This document shows, piece by piece, positions 1-8,229 of a DNA stretch of 37,903 nucleotides (position 1 is its first letter; each line of letters begins with the position of its first letter). A program made the position numbers and the translations under genes. Source of the DNA: Planctomycetota bacterium. Lineage in GTDB: Bacteria > Planctomycetota > UBA1135 > UBA2386. Under the pieces are notes generated by a model, which was not told the DNA's origin, did no database searches, and saw only the letters and a list, made by a program, of their open reading frames with translations. The stretch is from the NCBI GenBank assembly GCA_016794035.1, contig JAEUHS010000116.1:1-37903 (forward strand), given 5' to 3'.

Positions 1-131
1 CCCACGTAGACCACCCCCTCGATGAGTTCGGCCTTCTTCAGGTGCGGCATCGCGTCGTAGCGCCGCTCGAACTCGTCGCGGGTGAGTCGGTCACCGGCGC
101 ACAACTCGGGGATCCGAGGCGATGTCGTCAT
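1..131 (-). CDS. Uma2 family protein, N-terminal fragment (cut by window edge)
   Basis: Reading the minus strand from the ATG at 131 gives 43 codons that run off the left edge. They begin [20 protein letters not shown] and continue through [14 protein letters not shown]. This matches the N-terminus of the next gene (210-890) almost residue for residue, including the GDRLTR, RRY.AMP and LKKAELI.G.VY blocks. It is therefore a second copy of the same Uma2 (DUF820, PD-(D/E)XK nuclease fold) gene lying directly downstream in tandem. Known for the family: a restriction-endonuclease-like core, often in large paralogous sets in cyanobacteria and planctomycetes, with function mostly unproven. The catalytic part lies outside the window. 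A TAGATT box occurs about 35 nt upstream, so it may have its own promoter. Confidence 0.85.
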   Translation of the reverse strand, partial: MTTSPRIPELCAGDRLTRDEFERRYDAMPHLKKAELIEGVVYV

Positions 132-209
132 CCAGGCCACAGCTCCATGGCGTGAGGGGAACGACAATCTACCGGATTTCGCACGACTGCTCGCGCTGCC
201 GGACGCGCG

Positions 210-890
210 CTACGACCCGGCGAGTCCGGCGAGACGCGCGACGAAGGCGGCGTGTTCGGCCGTGGCGCAGCCCCGTTCGACCGCAGCGCGCAAACCAGGC
301 AGGTCGTCCCGCAGCAGCGCGGGGACGTCGAGCCACAGGCCGGGGAACACGCCGCTCCGGAGCAGACCGTGCGCATCCGGTGTTCCGTTCACATAGGCCC
401 CGCGCTCGAGTCGGAACCAGTCGACCTGCCCATCCTGCACCCGGTGGACGACGTACTCCTGCACGCCGCTGCGCCGGTAGACGTGGAGCTTCTGGTGCAG
501 GTCGTAGCTGACGCTGCTGGCCGTGACCTCGACGATCAGTTCGGGCGGACCCTCGAGGAAGTCGTCCTCGGACACGCGCGCGCTGCCGCCCAGGGCCTCC
601 GGCAGTCGTAGCAGGACGTCCGGCTGTGCTTCGTTGTCCTCGTCGAGGCGCACGGTGGAGTTGGAGGCTCCTTCGGCGGCGGGCGTGTGCTGCTCGTAGC
701 ACCCGAGCCAGTACGACAGCCGCCCCACCGCCTGGCCGTGCCAGAGCGGGATCCGCGGCATCATGTAGACGATGCCGTCGATCAGCTCGGCCTTCTTCAG
801 CTCGGGCATCGCCGAGTAGCGGCGATGGAACTCGTGGCGCGTGAGCCGGTCGCCCGGGCACAGCGGCGGAACTGGGATGGCGTCGGTCAT
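210..890 (-). CDS. Uma2 family (DUF820) putative endonuclease
   Basis: This gene encodes 226 residues with the classic Uma2 layout. An N-terminal helix region with LKKAELIDGIVYMM supplies the conserved Glu-Asp-Gly start of the fold. Next comes an EAQPDVLL motif (the conserved QPD aspartate), then GPPELIVEVTASS (the E-x-V/E-x-S strand) and the DLHQKLHVYRRSGVQEYVV block with the conserved K, Y and E-Y-V. The length (about 190-230) is normal for the family. The fold is that of PD-(D/E)XK nucleases. A DNA-cleaving role is assumed for the family but not shown for most members, and no partner gene here suggests a substrate. It is followed in the same direction by a paralogue (1-131) after 78 bp. 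The start at 890 is supported by alignment with that paralogue. Confidence 0.9.
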   Translation of the reverse strand: MTDAIPVPPLCPGDRLTRHEFHRRYSAMPELKKAELIDGIVYMMPRIPLWHGQAVGRLSYWLGCYEQHTPAAEGASNSTVRLDEDNEAQPDVLLRLPEALGGSARVSEDDFLEGPPELIVEVTASSVSYDLHQKLHVYRRSGVQEYVVHRVQDGQVDWFRLERGAYVNGTPDAHGLLRSGVFPGLWLDVPALLRDDLPGLRAAVERGCATAEHAAFVARLAGLAGS

Positions 891-941
891 GGCTCAGACT
901 CTCCCGGCGTGCGGCTGCGCTGCCGGCAGCAGTCTATCGCG

Positions 942-3200
942 TCACTTCGCCCCCGCCGGCACACGCCGGTTCAGGAAGTCGGCGAGCGCGGCGTACAGGT
1001 GGGCGCGGGTGTTGCGGCCTTCGCGGATCGCGTGCGTGCGGTTCGGGTAGGCGAGGTACTCGAACTGCTTGTCGTTGGCGACCAGTTCGTCGAACAGGCG
1101 CTCGCTGTGCTGGAAGTGCACGTTGTCGTCGCCGGTGCCGTGCACCAGCAGCAGGTGGCCCTTCAGGTGCTTCGCGAACGTGATCGGTGAACACTGCTTG
1201 TAGACCTCCGGCACCTCACGCGGGTCGCCGGTGTAGCGCTCCTGGTAGATCGTGTCGTAGAGCGCGATGTCGGTGACCGGGGCGACCGACATGCCGGCAC
1301 AGAACAGGTCGGGGTAGCGGAACAGCAGGTTCAGCGTCATCGCGCCGCCGCCGGACCAGCCCCAGATCGCGAGCCGCGAACGGTCCATCCAGGCGTTCTG
1401 TTCGCAGAGCTTCTGCACCGCGAGGTTCCAGTCGTGCGAACTGAGCACACCGATCTTCTGGTACAGCGCCTTCCGCCAGTCGCGGCCCTTCGGCGCCGGC
1501 GTGCCGCGCGCGTCGACCGACATCACCACGTAGCCCTGCTGTGTCAACCAGCGGTGGAACAGGTGGTGGCCGAGGAACCAGGTGTCCTTGACCGTCTGCG
1601 ACCACGGCTCGCCGTAGACGTGGAACAGCACCGGCCAGGACTTCGTCGCGTCGAAGTCGGGCGGGTACATCACCCAGCCGTCGAGCGTGACGCCGGGTTC
1701 GGTCGTGACCTGGAAGAACTCGTTCCTGCCTTTGGTGACCGCGTCGTAGCGCTCGCGCAGCTGATGGTTGTCGACGAGAACCCGGACCCGCTCGTGCGAC
1801 GGCACCCGCACGAGGTCGATCACCGGCGGCGTGTCGAAGCATGAGTACGTGTGGATCGCCAGCGCGCCGTCGGGGCTGACGTCGTAGTCGTGCCAGCCCT
1901 CCTTGTCGCGCGGGGCGCCGAGGTCCGGATCCCCTTCCCTGGGCGTCATCTCCTGACGGGTCGGGTCCGACGACATCGCGACGTAGAACCGGCCGTTGTC
2001 CAGGTCGACCGGCCAGACTCCCATCACGTCGAACCCCCTGGTCAGCGGCAGGTGCGTGACCAGCACCTGCTTGTCGCGCGTATCCCAGGCGATCTTGCCC
2101 GCCTGCCGGTAGCGCGTCTCGCCCGGCTCGGCGAACGCAGTGTCGCTGGTCCAGAAGAACCAGCTGCCCTTGTCGATCCACGCGAAGTCGTCGCGCACGT
2201 CGACGTAGGCCTCGTCCTGCTCCTCGTGCACGAGCCGCACCGCACCGGTCGCCGTGTCACAGCCCAGCACGCGCAGTTCCTGCTGCGACCGCGGCAGCCA
2301 CTGCACCATCAGCTCCCGGCCACCCGGATGCCACTGCATGCGCGGGAGGTAGGTCTCGCGCGGATCGCCCGGCGTCTGCATCCACACCGTGTCGCCCCCC
2401 GTCGCCGCGATCACGCCGACCCGGCACGCCGAGTTCGTGGTGCCCGCCTTCGGGTACTGCACCGGCACGACCCTGCTGTAGCGATCCGACAGGTTGTCGA
2501 TCATGCAGAACGTGCCGACGCCGCCGCAGTCGAGCTGCCAGTAGGCGATGCGCGTGCCATCCGGACTCCAGCGGAAGCCGTCGCGGCAGTCGAACTCCTC
2601 CTCGTAAACCCAGTCGAACGTGCCGTTGATGATCGCGTCGCTGCCGTCCTTGGTCAGCCGCGTCACCTGCTTGCTCGCCACGTCCTGCACCCAGAGATCG
2701 CGCTGCGCCACGAACGCGACCCGCCCACCGTCCGGCGACCACTTCGCGAACATCAGCGACGACTTCGGCAACTCGCCGCCGAGCCGCGTGGGCCCCACCG
2801 TGCCGTCGAGCGACAGCACGTAGTACTCGCCGCGCGTGTTCTGCCGCCACACCCGTGCGCTGTCGCAGAACACCAGCAGCTGCGTGCCGTCCGGCGAGAA
2901 CGCGTAGTCCTCGAGCTGCAGCGCCTCGCCGCGCGCCTCGACCCACAGCATCGCCGCGGTCACCAGCACGGTGCGTTCGCCGGACACCGCGTCGTAGCGC
3001 ACCAGCTCCCGCACCGTCGTCCCCGGCTTCGGCTCCAACGTCGCGTAGTGCGCACCATCGAGCCAGCGCGCCGGCCCGAACTGCTGCGTCGCGAACTCGC
3101 CCGAGGTGATGCGATGCGCGTCGAGACGACCGGGATCCTGCGCCAGCAGCAGACACGGCGTGAGCAGCAGGCAGAACAACCAACGCGGCGAACGGTGCAT
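942..3200 (-). CDS. Secreted dipeptidyl-peptidase IV family serine peptidase (S9B)
   Basis: The protein has 752 residues, usual for bacterial DPP IV. It opens with a signal peptide (basic start, then FCLLLTPCLLLA up to about residue 20) and is predicted to act in the periplasm or outside, removing X-Pro/X-Ala dipeptides from peptide N-termini. Residues 30-480 form the beta-propeller. The double-glutamate motif WVYEEEF (about 200-202), which binds the substrate amino terminus, is intact. The C-terminal alpha/beta hydrolase domain holds the nucleophile in GWSGGG (Ser616), the acid in GTGDDNVHFQ (Asp691) and the base in NRTHAI (His723). The open frame continues upstream, but ATG 3200 is chosen because the signal peptide starts there and a TACTGT box lies 6 nt before it. 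A 14-bp palindrome sits just upstream (3235-3248). It is divergent from the toroid gene at 3474. Confidence 0.95.
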   Translation of the reverse strand: MHRSPRWLFCLLLTPCLLLAQDPGRLDAHRITSGEFATQQFGPARWLDGAHYATLEPKPGTTVRELVRYDAVSGERTVLVTAAMLWVEARGEALQLEDYAFSPDGTQLLVFCDSARVWRQNTRGEYYVLSLDGTVGPTRLGGELPKSSLMFAKWSPDGGRVAFVAQRDLWVQDVASKQVTRLTKDGSDAIINGTFDWVYEEEFDCRDGFRWSPDGTRIAYWQLDCGGVGTFCMIDNLSDRYSRVVPVQYPKAGTTNSACRVGVIAATGGDTVWMQTPGDPRETYLPRMQWHPGGRELMVQWLPRSQQELRVLGCDTATGAVRLVHEEQDEAYVDVRDDFAWIDKGSWFFWTSDTAFAEPGETRYRQAGKIAWDTRDKQVLVTHLPLTRGFDVMGVWPVDLDNGRFYVAMSSDPTRQEMTPREGDPDLGAPRDKEGWHDYDVSPDGALAIHTYSCFDTPPVIDLVRVPSHERVRVLVDNHQLRERYDAVTKGRNEFFQVTTEPGVTLDGWVMYPPDFDATKSWPVLFHVYGEPWSQTVKDTWFLGHHLFHRWLTQQGYVVMSVDARGTPAPKGRDWRKALYQKIGVLSSHDWNLAVQKLCEQNAWMDRSRLAIWGWSGGGAMTLNLLFRYPDLFCAGMSVAPVTDIALYDTIYQERYTGDPREVPEVYKQCSPITFAKHLKGHLLLVHGTGDDNVHFQHSERLFDELVANDKQFEYLAYPNRTHAIREGRNTRAHLYAALADFLNRRVPAGAK

Positions 3201-3206
3201 CTGCGC

Positions 3207-3212
3207 ACAGTA
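3207..3212 (-). promoter_or_regulatory. Possible -10 box (TACTGT) for a leaderless dipeptidyl-peptidase mRNA
   Basis: On the minus strand TACTGT is followed by six bases and then the ATG at 3200. A TAnnnT hexamer this close to a start codon is the usual signature of leaderless transcription. No Shine-Dalgarno sequence is visible. The same arrangement recurs at 12089, 23020 and 35585. Inferred from position only. Confidence 0.45.
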
Positions 3213-3234
3213 GCCGCCGGCGCCGCGCCATCGA

Positions 3235-3248
3235 GGTGTCGCGACACC
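3235..3248. promoter_or_regulatory. Perfect 14-bp palindrome, candidate operator
   Basis: GGTGTCGCGACACC is its own reverse complement. It lies 35 bp before the dipeptidyl-peptidase start and just upstream of where a -35 element would fall relative to TACTGT at 3207-3212. That position fits an activator or repressor site in the 273-bp divergent region. Chance palindromes of this length are expected about twice in a window this size, so the position is the main argument. Confidence 0.3.
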
Positions 3249-3473
3249 CGGCAGGCGCGGCGAGACGCCGGATCGCACCGGCGATTCGGCGCCCGGCGGC
3301 CTTGCGCAGCCCGATCGGGCTGCCGTTCTTCCTGCCGCCCCGCGAGGTGGACTTCGGTGCGGGTCGGGTCGGCACCTGCACGACGAACGGCATCCGGCTG
3401 ACCGTCGGCGCCATCTGAGCCGGGAAGGCGGTCGCCGCTGGCCTCGCGCCGCGGCGCTCGCGAACATGGCAAC

Positions 3474-5240
3474 ATGCCGCCGCGTCCGTGCCTGCTCGCC
3501 CTCGTCGCCGCCTGCGTGCCAGGCGCCCTCCACGCCCAACAGGCGAAGTGGAAGCTGCCGCCCGGCGGCGTCGCCATCTACGACGCCGACGAGGCGCTCG
3601 AGCCGGATCCGCCCGGCGGCATCCTGCCCGGCTGCCCGCTGCCGTACGCGACGATCCTGCTGCAGAGTGAACTCGCGGCAGGCGGCACCTGGGTCGAAGC
3701 CGAGCCGGCCGACTGGCGCTGGATCGGGCCGCACCTCGCGTTCGACCTGCGGCTGCCGGCGAGCGGCAAGGTGGCGACGAAGCTCGCCCGCGTGCCGGGG
3801 CTCGGCGACCTCGACCTGCAGGGCAGTGCCAGCACCGACGCGGCCACCGGCGTGCAGACCTACGAGCTGCGCTTCACCGTGCGCGAACCGGCGCTCGACA
3901 GCGACGAGAAGCAGCTGCGCGGCCGCGACGGCCGGCCGTGGTACGGCGGTGACGGCGGCGGCAGCGTCCGGTTGCAGCGCCACGTCGATGCCGCAGCCGG
4001 CGTCGTCGAGTCGTTCACCGCGGTGCTCGAACTCAACGTCACGACCGGCCCGTACCACGGCAACGGTCCGCTGCAGGGCACCTTCACGCAGCACTGGGAC
4101 CTCGACGCGGTCCACGAACGGCGCGCACGCGACTTCCAGGCCCGCATCGACGCCGCGATCGTCAACGGCGCCGACGTGATCGAACGCGCGCTGCGGCCCG
4201 ACCGCCCCGAGTTCGCGACCCATCACAGCGAGACCGAACACACCTGCGGCGAAGGCGTGCTGGCACTGGCGATCCAGACCCTGCTCGCGGCGGAGCGTTC
4301 GGTCGAGTCCCCGGCGCTGCAGCGCGCGTTCGCCGAGTTGCACCGGCGCGAGATCCGCGAGACCTACAGCCTCGCGGTCGCGCTGCTGGCGACCGACCAG
4401 GCGTTCGCGCCGCCGCTCGAACGCGAGCACCTGCTGCGCGGCGTGATCGACCGGCCGACTCCGCGCACGCTGCCGCCCGAGCACGCGGCGAAGGTCGCCG
4501 AGTGGAGCGCCAGGCTGCTGCAGAACCGCGACCGCAGCGTCGACGCCGCCTACCGCTCGCGCTGGTGGTACGTCGGTGGCAACGGTTTCGACAACAGCAA
4601 CACGCAGTACGCGCAGTTCGGCCTGTTCGCGGCGGGCCTGTGCCGGCAGGAGATCGGCCGCGGCGTCTGGATCGCCGCCGCGGAGCACTGGCTGTCGGTG
4701 CAGCACCCGGCGCAGGGCTCGCCGCGCAGCGTGCGGCTGGTGTCGCTGGCGGACATGGACGCCGCGGCCACGCCGCGCACGACGGCCGGCCGCAGCGTGC
4801 GGCCGCGCGGCTTCGGCTACACCGTGCCCGGCGACGGTCCCGCCTACGGCAGCATGACCTGCGCCGGCATCGCCGGCATGTCGCTGTGCCGCGGCGCGCT
4901 CGCTGCCGGCGGCAGGAGCCCGCTCGACGGCAAGCTCGACGAGGCGATCCGCGAGGGCTTCGCCTGGCTGTCGGCGAACCGCAGCGTGCGCTGGAACCCG
5001 GGTCCGCCGCCGCTGCGCAACACCTACTACTTCTACTGGCTCTACAGCCTCGAGCGCGCCTGCGAACTGTCGCGCACCGGCCGCATCGACGACTGGGACT
5101 GGTACGCCGAGGGCGCCGAGGTGCTGCTGGCGCTGCAGGACGTGCACGGCCACTTCGCGCAGGCCACGCTCGAGCAGCATTGCTTCGCGGTGCTGTTCCT
5201 GAAGAAGGCGCAGTTGCCGGTGCTGACCGGGCCGCGCTGA
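3474..5240 (+). CDS. Secreted alpha/alpha-toroid (prenyltransferase-fold) protein of unknown function
   Basis: The 588-residue product starts with a short signal peptide (PCLLALVAACVPGALHA, cleavage near 22). Residues 30-250 look like a beta-rich domain I do not recognise. From about 250 on, helix pairs resemble the squalene-cyclase/prenyltransferase toroid: a TCGEGVLALAIQTLLAAE helix, RSRWWYVGGNGFDNSNTQYAQFGL, and near the end YYFYWLYSLERACELSRTGRIDDWDWYAEG followed by a Trp/Leu-rich helix. This last motif is typical of large planctomycete secreted proteins often annotated as prenyltransferase repeat or DUF4159-linked. No DxDD cyclase motif is seen, so enzymatic cyclisation is unlikely and a scaffold or binding role is more plausible. 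The start follows GAACATGGCAAC with no clear ribosome site. It converges on 5254-5715 with only 13 bp between stops. Confidence 0.85.
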   Translation: MPPRPCLLALVAACVPGALHAQQAKWKLPPGGVAIYDADEALEPDPPGGILPGCPLPYATILLQSELAAGGTWVEAEPADWRWIGPHLAFDLRLPASGKVATKLARVPGLGDLDLQGSASTDAATGVQTYELRFTVREPALDSDEKQLRGRDGRPWYGGDGGGSVRLQRHVDAAAGVVESFTAVLELNVTTGPYHGNGPLQGTFTQHWDLDAVHERRARDFQARIDAAIVNGADVIERALRPDRPEFATHHSETEHTCGEGVLALAIQTLLAAERSVESPALQRAFAELHRREIRETYSLAVALLATDQAFAPPLEREHLLRGVIDRPTPRTLPPEHAAKVAEWSARLLQNRDRSVDAAYRSRWWYVGGNGFDNSNTQYAQFGLFAAGLCRQEIGRGVWIAAAEHWLSVQHPAQGSPRSVRLVSLADMDAAATPRTTAGRSVRPRGFGYTVPGDGPAYGSMTCAGIAGMSLCRGALAAGGRSPLDGKLDEAIREGFAWLSANRSVRWNPGPPPLRNTYYFYWLYSLERACELSRTGRIDDWDWYAEGAEVLLALQDVHGHFAQATLEQHCFAVLFLKKAQLPVLTGPR

Positions 5241-5262
5241 GCCGATCTCGCGCTCAACGCGG
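5232..5262. terminator. Inverted repeat spanning two convergent stop codons
   Basis: CCGCGCTGAGC pairs with GCTCAACGCGG at 10 of 11 positions around a 9-nt loop. The left arm contains the TGA of the toroid gene and the right arm contains the stop of the small minus-strand gene. There is no U-tract on either side. It could end transcription in both directions, but this is inferred from structure alone. Confidence 0.5.
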
Positions 5263-5715
5263 CGGCAGCGCCGCGGGCGTCACCAGCACGGCGGTACCCG
5301 GGGCGGCGACGTCCTCGGCCACCAGCACGACGTCGTCGAAGCGCAGTTCGACGTCGTAGCGGCCGGCGGCGAGGCCGACCATCGGGACCGTCGCGTCGCT
5401 GCGCACGCGCGGCTGCAGCGTCAGCCACGGCAGGGCCTCGCGGCCCTGCGGCGTCCGCCGCCACAGCTGCATCGTGCCGCGCCGGCCGACATGGGCGGGC
5501 GCCACCGACATCACGAACGCACCCGCGTCCCCGAGCGGCAGCGCGGCCTCGCCGAGCCGCCGGCTCGACGCCTCGAGCACCGCGGTCGCGGCACCGCGGT
5601 CGCTGGCGTCGACCGGCGACCGGTCCGCCATCGGCTCGGGCTCACCGAGCGTCACGACGCGCAGCAGCACGATCATCGCCCCGGGCAGCACCCACCAGCG
5701 CGGACGCTCGTTCAT
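5254..5715 (-). CDS. Small single-pass membrane-anchored protein, unknown function
   Basis: The product has 153 residues. The N-terminus WWVLPGAMIVLLRVVTLG forms one hydrophobic segment (about 6-24), either an uncleaved anchor or a signal sequence. The rest is predicted to be outside the membrane and contains a repeated beta-like pattern ending VGLAAGRYDVELRFDDVVLVAEDVAAPG. That pattern reads like an Ig-like or carboxypeptidase-regulatory strand set. I recognise no family. The ATG at 5715 is preceded by AAGGA six bases upstream, a good ribosome site, which decides the start within a much longer open frame. The 98 bp separating it from 5814-6419 suggest it may be co-transcribed with that gene. 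Confidence 0.7.
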   Translation of the reverse strand: MNERPRWWVLPGAMIVLLRVVTLGEPEPMADRSPVDASDRGAATAVLEASSRRLGEAALPLGDAGAFVMSVAPAHVGRRGTMQLWRRTPQGREALPWLTLQPRVRSDATVPMVGLAAGRYDVELRFDDVVLVAEDVAAPGTAVLVTPAALPPR

Positions 5716-5813
5716 GCCGGTTCCTTCGGCACGACGGGGCCCCGAACCGAAGCGGGAACGGTCGCGGCGCGCGGCTACGGCCCGGGCCAGCTCGCGGCGC
5801 GCCGGGGCAACGC

Positions 5814-6419
5814 TCAGGCCGGCAGGCGCGGCGGCTGGGCGCGACCGGCGCGCACCATCTGCTCGATCGTGTCGGTGACCGCACCCCAGGTCTCGGCGTC
5901 GTTGAGCGCCCGGGCCACCTGCACCGCACCGGCGACGAAGCGCGCCGGCGGCAGGCCGTCGAGCGCGCGCTGCACGACCCAGCGCGCCGCATGATGGTCG
6001 GGCACGAAGCACTCGAGCGCGCGCAGGCTGGCGCGCACGTCGTCGGGGCCTTCGACCGGCGGCAGCGCGGACAACAGCGTCGCCTCGTCGTGGCGGTGAT
6101 GGCGGCGCAGCCAGGCCGGCAGCAGACGGCGGACCAGCGCGTCGACCACCAGCAATCCGCGCGCGCGTTCGGTGGCGGCCGAAGCGCGCGTGTTCACCAG
6201 CCGACCCACCAGGGGCCGCAGGTGGCTGTTGCGCTGGGCGTCGCTCATCGCGTCGTTGCAGGCGCGCACGAACGCGGCCAGCACGGGGCAGGAGCAGGAT
6301 GGCTCGTCGCTGTGCGGCTCGCCGGCGAGCCAGGCGACCATCTCCATGGCGCACATGCCGTCAGCGCGCGTCGGATGCGCGCCGCGCTGCAGAGGATGCT
6401 GATCGATCAGTCGCTGCAT
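5814..6419 (-). CDS. Conserved protein of unknown function with Cys-rich N-terminal motif
   Basis: The 201-residue product is probably cytoplasmic, with no signal or membrane segment. Its N-terminus contains HPLQRGAHPTRADGMCAMEMVAWLAGEPHSDEPSC split across residues 8-42, followed by CSCPVLAAFVRACNDAM. I recall this Cys23/Cys42/Cys44 block as recurring in unannotated proteins from planctomycetes and actinobacteria, but I know no function. The C-terminal half is helical (LLVVDALVRRLLPAWLRRH, ALDGLPPARFVAGAVQVARAL). The cysteines could bind metal; that is inference. ATG 6419 opens the conserved block. A TATCCT box about 40 nt upstream could be its promoter. The 127 bp before the alkaline phosphatase hold only a short GC-rich hairpin (6493-6507). 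Confidence 0.75.
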   Translation of the reverse strand: MQRLIDQHPLQRGAHPTRADGMCAMEMVAWLAGEPHSDEPSCSCPVLAAFVRACNDAMSDAQRNSHLRPLVGRLVNTRASAATERARGLLVVDALVRRLLPAWLRRHHRHDEATLLSALPPVEGPDDVRASLRALECFVPDHHAARWVVQRALDGLPPARFVAGAVQVARALNDAETWGAVTDTIEQMVRAGRAQPPRLPA

Positions 6420-6546
6420 GAGGGTTGTCGCCGGGGGACGGCGTTCGGGGACCGGACGCACAAGGATACCCCATCGTCGGGCTTCGTGTCCGCCGCCCGT
6501 TGGGCGGTCGCCGCTACGACCAACGGCCCGTGCGACGGCGCCCGCG

Positions 6547-8229
6547 TCAACGCGCGCCGAGCAGGCCCGCCGGCAGATCGTCGACGGCACCGGCGGGCCG
6601 CGGAATGCCGAGCATCGCCGCGAACAACACGACGCCGAAGCCCGGCGTGATCGGCGCCGCGAGATGCACGCCGGCCGGCACACCGGGGCCGAGCGCCAGC
6701 GCCGGCACTTCGCGGTCGTACGGGTACGGCGTGCCGTGGGACGCCGGCGTCATGCCGTCGAGCCAGTAGGGTCGCAGCACGAGCTGCACCTCGCCGGCGC
6801 GGCCGGGGCAGAGCGCCCGCACGAGGGCACGGCGCAGCGGGTCGCCCGACGCGTCGCCGGCCAGCAGATCCTCGGTCGCGTAGGCCGCATGGATGCCGGC
6901 GGTCGATGCCGCGGCGGCGGCCGCGATGCGCGCGGCCTCGCGGGACATCGTCGCCGCATCCCGCTCGCCGCGCGCCGCCTGCAGCACGTCCTGGTCGAAG
7001 AAGAACGTGCACTCGCCGACGTGCGCGAACCAGCGGCTGCCCGACGGCGGCGCGCCGTAGGCGTTCGTCAACGCCTTCTCGGCCGCGGCCCGGGCGTTCT
7101 TCAGCAGGGCGCCGCGGCCGGCATCGACGCCGTGCGCCCGCGCCCATTCGGGCGTCGGACCGACGCCATGGTCGGCGGTCAGGAAGAACGCGTAGCGTCC
7201 CGCGCCGACCGTGCGGTCGAGGAACGACAGCAGCGTCGCCAGCTCGCGGTCCAGCCGCAGCAGCGTGTCGCGCGCCTCGACCGAGTCGGGACCGAAGTAG
7301 TGGCCGACCACGTCGGTCGACGAGAAACTGACGCAGAGCAGATCGGGTACGGGATCCTGGCCCAGTTCCATCCCCTGCAGCGCGGCCTCGGCGGCGAGGC
7401 GGATCAGGGTGTTGCCGACCGGCGAGCCGTAGACCTCGGCGTAGAAACCGACGTCGGGGTCGGGCTTGCCGCCGGTCAACGGCTGCGGCAGCGTGCGCTG
7501 GTTGCTGCCGTTCTGGTGCGGCAGTTCGTACGGGCGGTCGTCCACCAGGCCGGCGTAGGCGTCCGCGGGGCCGAAGCGATCCCAGACGTAGCCGTGGTAG
7601 CCGTCGATCGCGCGCTTGCCGTTGAACTCGGTCAGCCATGCCGGAGTCGTCGCGGTCCAGGTCGTGTTGGTGACCAGGTTGCCGGTGCTGGGCTCGAACC
7701 AGACCACCGCGTCGGCGGAGCGGCCCGCCATCAGGATCGCGGCGCGGTCCTTCCACGACACGCTGGCGACCTTGCTGCCCGCAACGTGGGCCTTCAGGCT
7801 GTCACCCAGCGTCGGCAGCAGCATGCGGCCGGGGCCGCGGTTGCGGCCTTCGCGCAGGTCGGGCAGCGCCTCGACGGCCTCGGCGACACAGTAGACCTTC
7901 GCCCTGGCCTCGGGCGACCACCACTCGTTGCGCACGATGCCGTGGCCCGACGCCGGCGCGCCGGTGCCGATCGTCGCGTGGCCCGGGCCGGTCTCGGTGC
8001 AGGCATGTTCGTAGGCGCACTGCGTGAACCAGGTGCCCTGGTCGAGCAGCCGGCGGAAGCCGCCGTCGGCGGCGAAGTGCGGCCGCGCCTGCTCGAACAC
8101 CCAGCACGCGAGCTGGTCGACCGAACAGAGCACGACGAGGCGCGGACGCTCGGGCGCCGGCGCGGTCGGCGCCTGGGCAGGAGCGAACGCGGCGACGGCC
8201 AGGAGCGCGACGGGGAGCAGGTTGTTCAT
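6547..8229 (-). CDS. PafA-like alkaline phosphatase / phosphodiesterase superfamily protein, secreted
   Basis: The 560-residue product has a signal peptide (LLPVALLAVAAFAPAQA). It belongs to the alkaline-phosphatase superfamily that uses a threonine nucleophile. CSVDQL gives the first metal aspartate (Asp38), and ACTETGPGHATIGTG gives the nucleophile (Thr80) before the GPGH turn. SFSSTDVVGHYFGPDS supplies the second Asp/His pair, TADHGVG the Asp-His pair, and ASHGTPYPYD the last histidine. All zinc ligands expected for PafA-type monoesterases are visible. The likely role is periplasmic phosphate release from organic phosphomonoesters. The start codon overlaps the stop of the TIM-barrel gene by 4 nt (ATGA), so the two are translationally coupled. 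It is the last gene of a run that includes yceH. Confidence 0.92.
   Translation of the reverse strand: MNNLLPVALLAVAAFAPAQAPTAPAPERPRLVVLCSVDQLACWVFEQARPHFAADGGFRRLLDQGTWFTQCAYEHACTETGPGHATIGTGAPASGHGIVRNEWWSPEARAKVYCVAEAVEALPDLREGRNRGPGRMLLPTLGDSLKAHVAGSKVASVSWKDRAAILMAGRSADAVVWFEPSTGNLVTNTTWTATTPAWLTEFNGKRAIDGYHGYVWDRFGPADAYAGLVDDRPYELPHQNGSNQRTLPQPLTGGKPDPDVGFYAEVYGSPVGNTLIRLAAEAALQGMELGQDPVPDLLCVSFSSTDVVGHYFGPDSVEARDTLLRLDRELATLLSFLDRTVGAGRYAFFLTADHGVGPTPEWARAHGVDAGRGALLKNARAAAEKALTNAYGAPPSGSRWFAHVGECTFFFDQDVLQAARGERDAATMSREAARIAAAAAASTAGIHAAYATEDLLAGDASGDPLRRALVRALCPGRAGEVQLVLRPYWLDGMTPASHGTPYPYDREVPALALGPGVPAGVHLAAPITPGFGVVLFAAMLGIPRPAGAVDDLPAGLLGAR

Noticed and set aside
3236..3418. 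A 60-codon plus-strand frame between the two divergent genes
   Set aside because: It overlaps the palindrome and promoter region, lacks a ribosome site and resembles no family I know.
3201..5180. Continuation of the minus-strand dipeptidyl-peptidase frame upstream through the toroid gene
   Set aside because: The frame stays open only because of high GC. The signal peptide and family N-terminus fix the start at 3200, and the opposite strand carries a recognisable secreted protein.
6493..6507. CCGCCC/GGGCGG hairpin downstream of the alkaline phosphatase as a terminator
   Set aside because: Only a 6-bp GC stem with a 3-nt loop and no U-tract; such stems are common by chance at this GC content.
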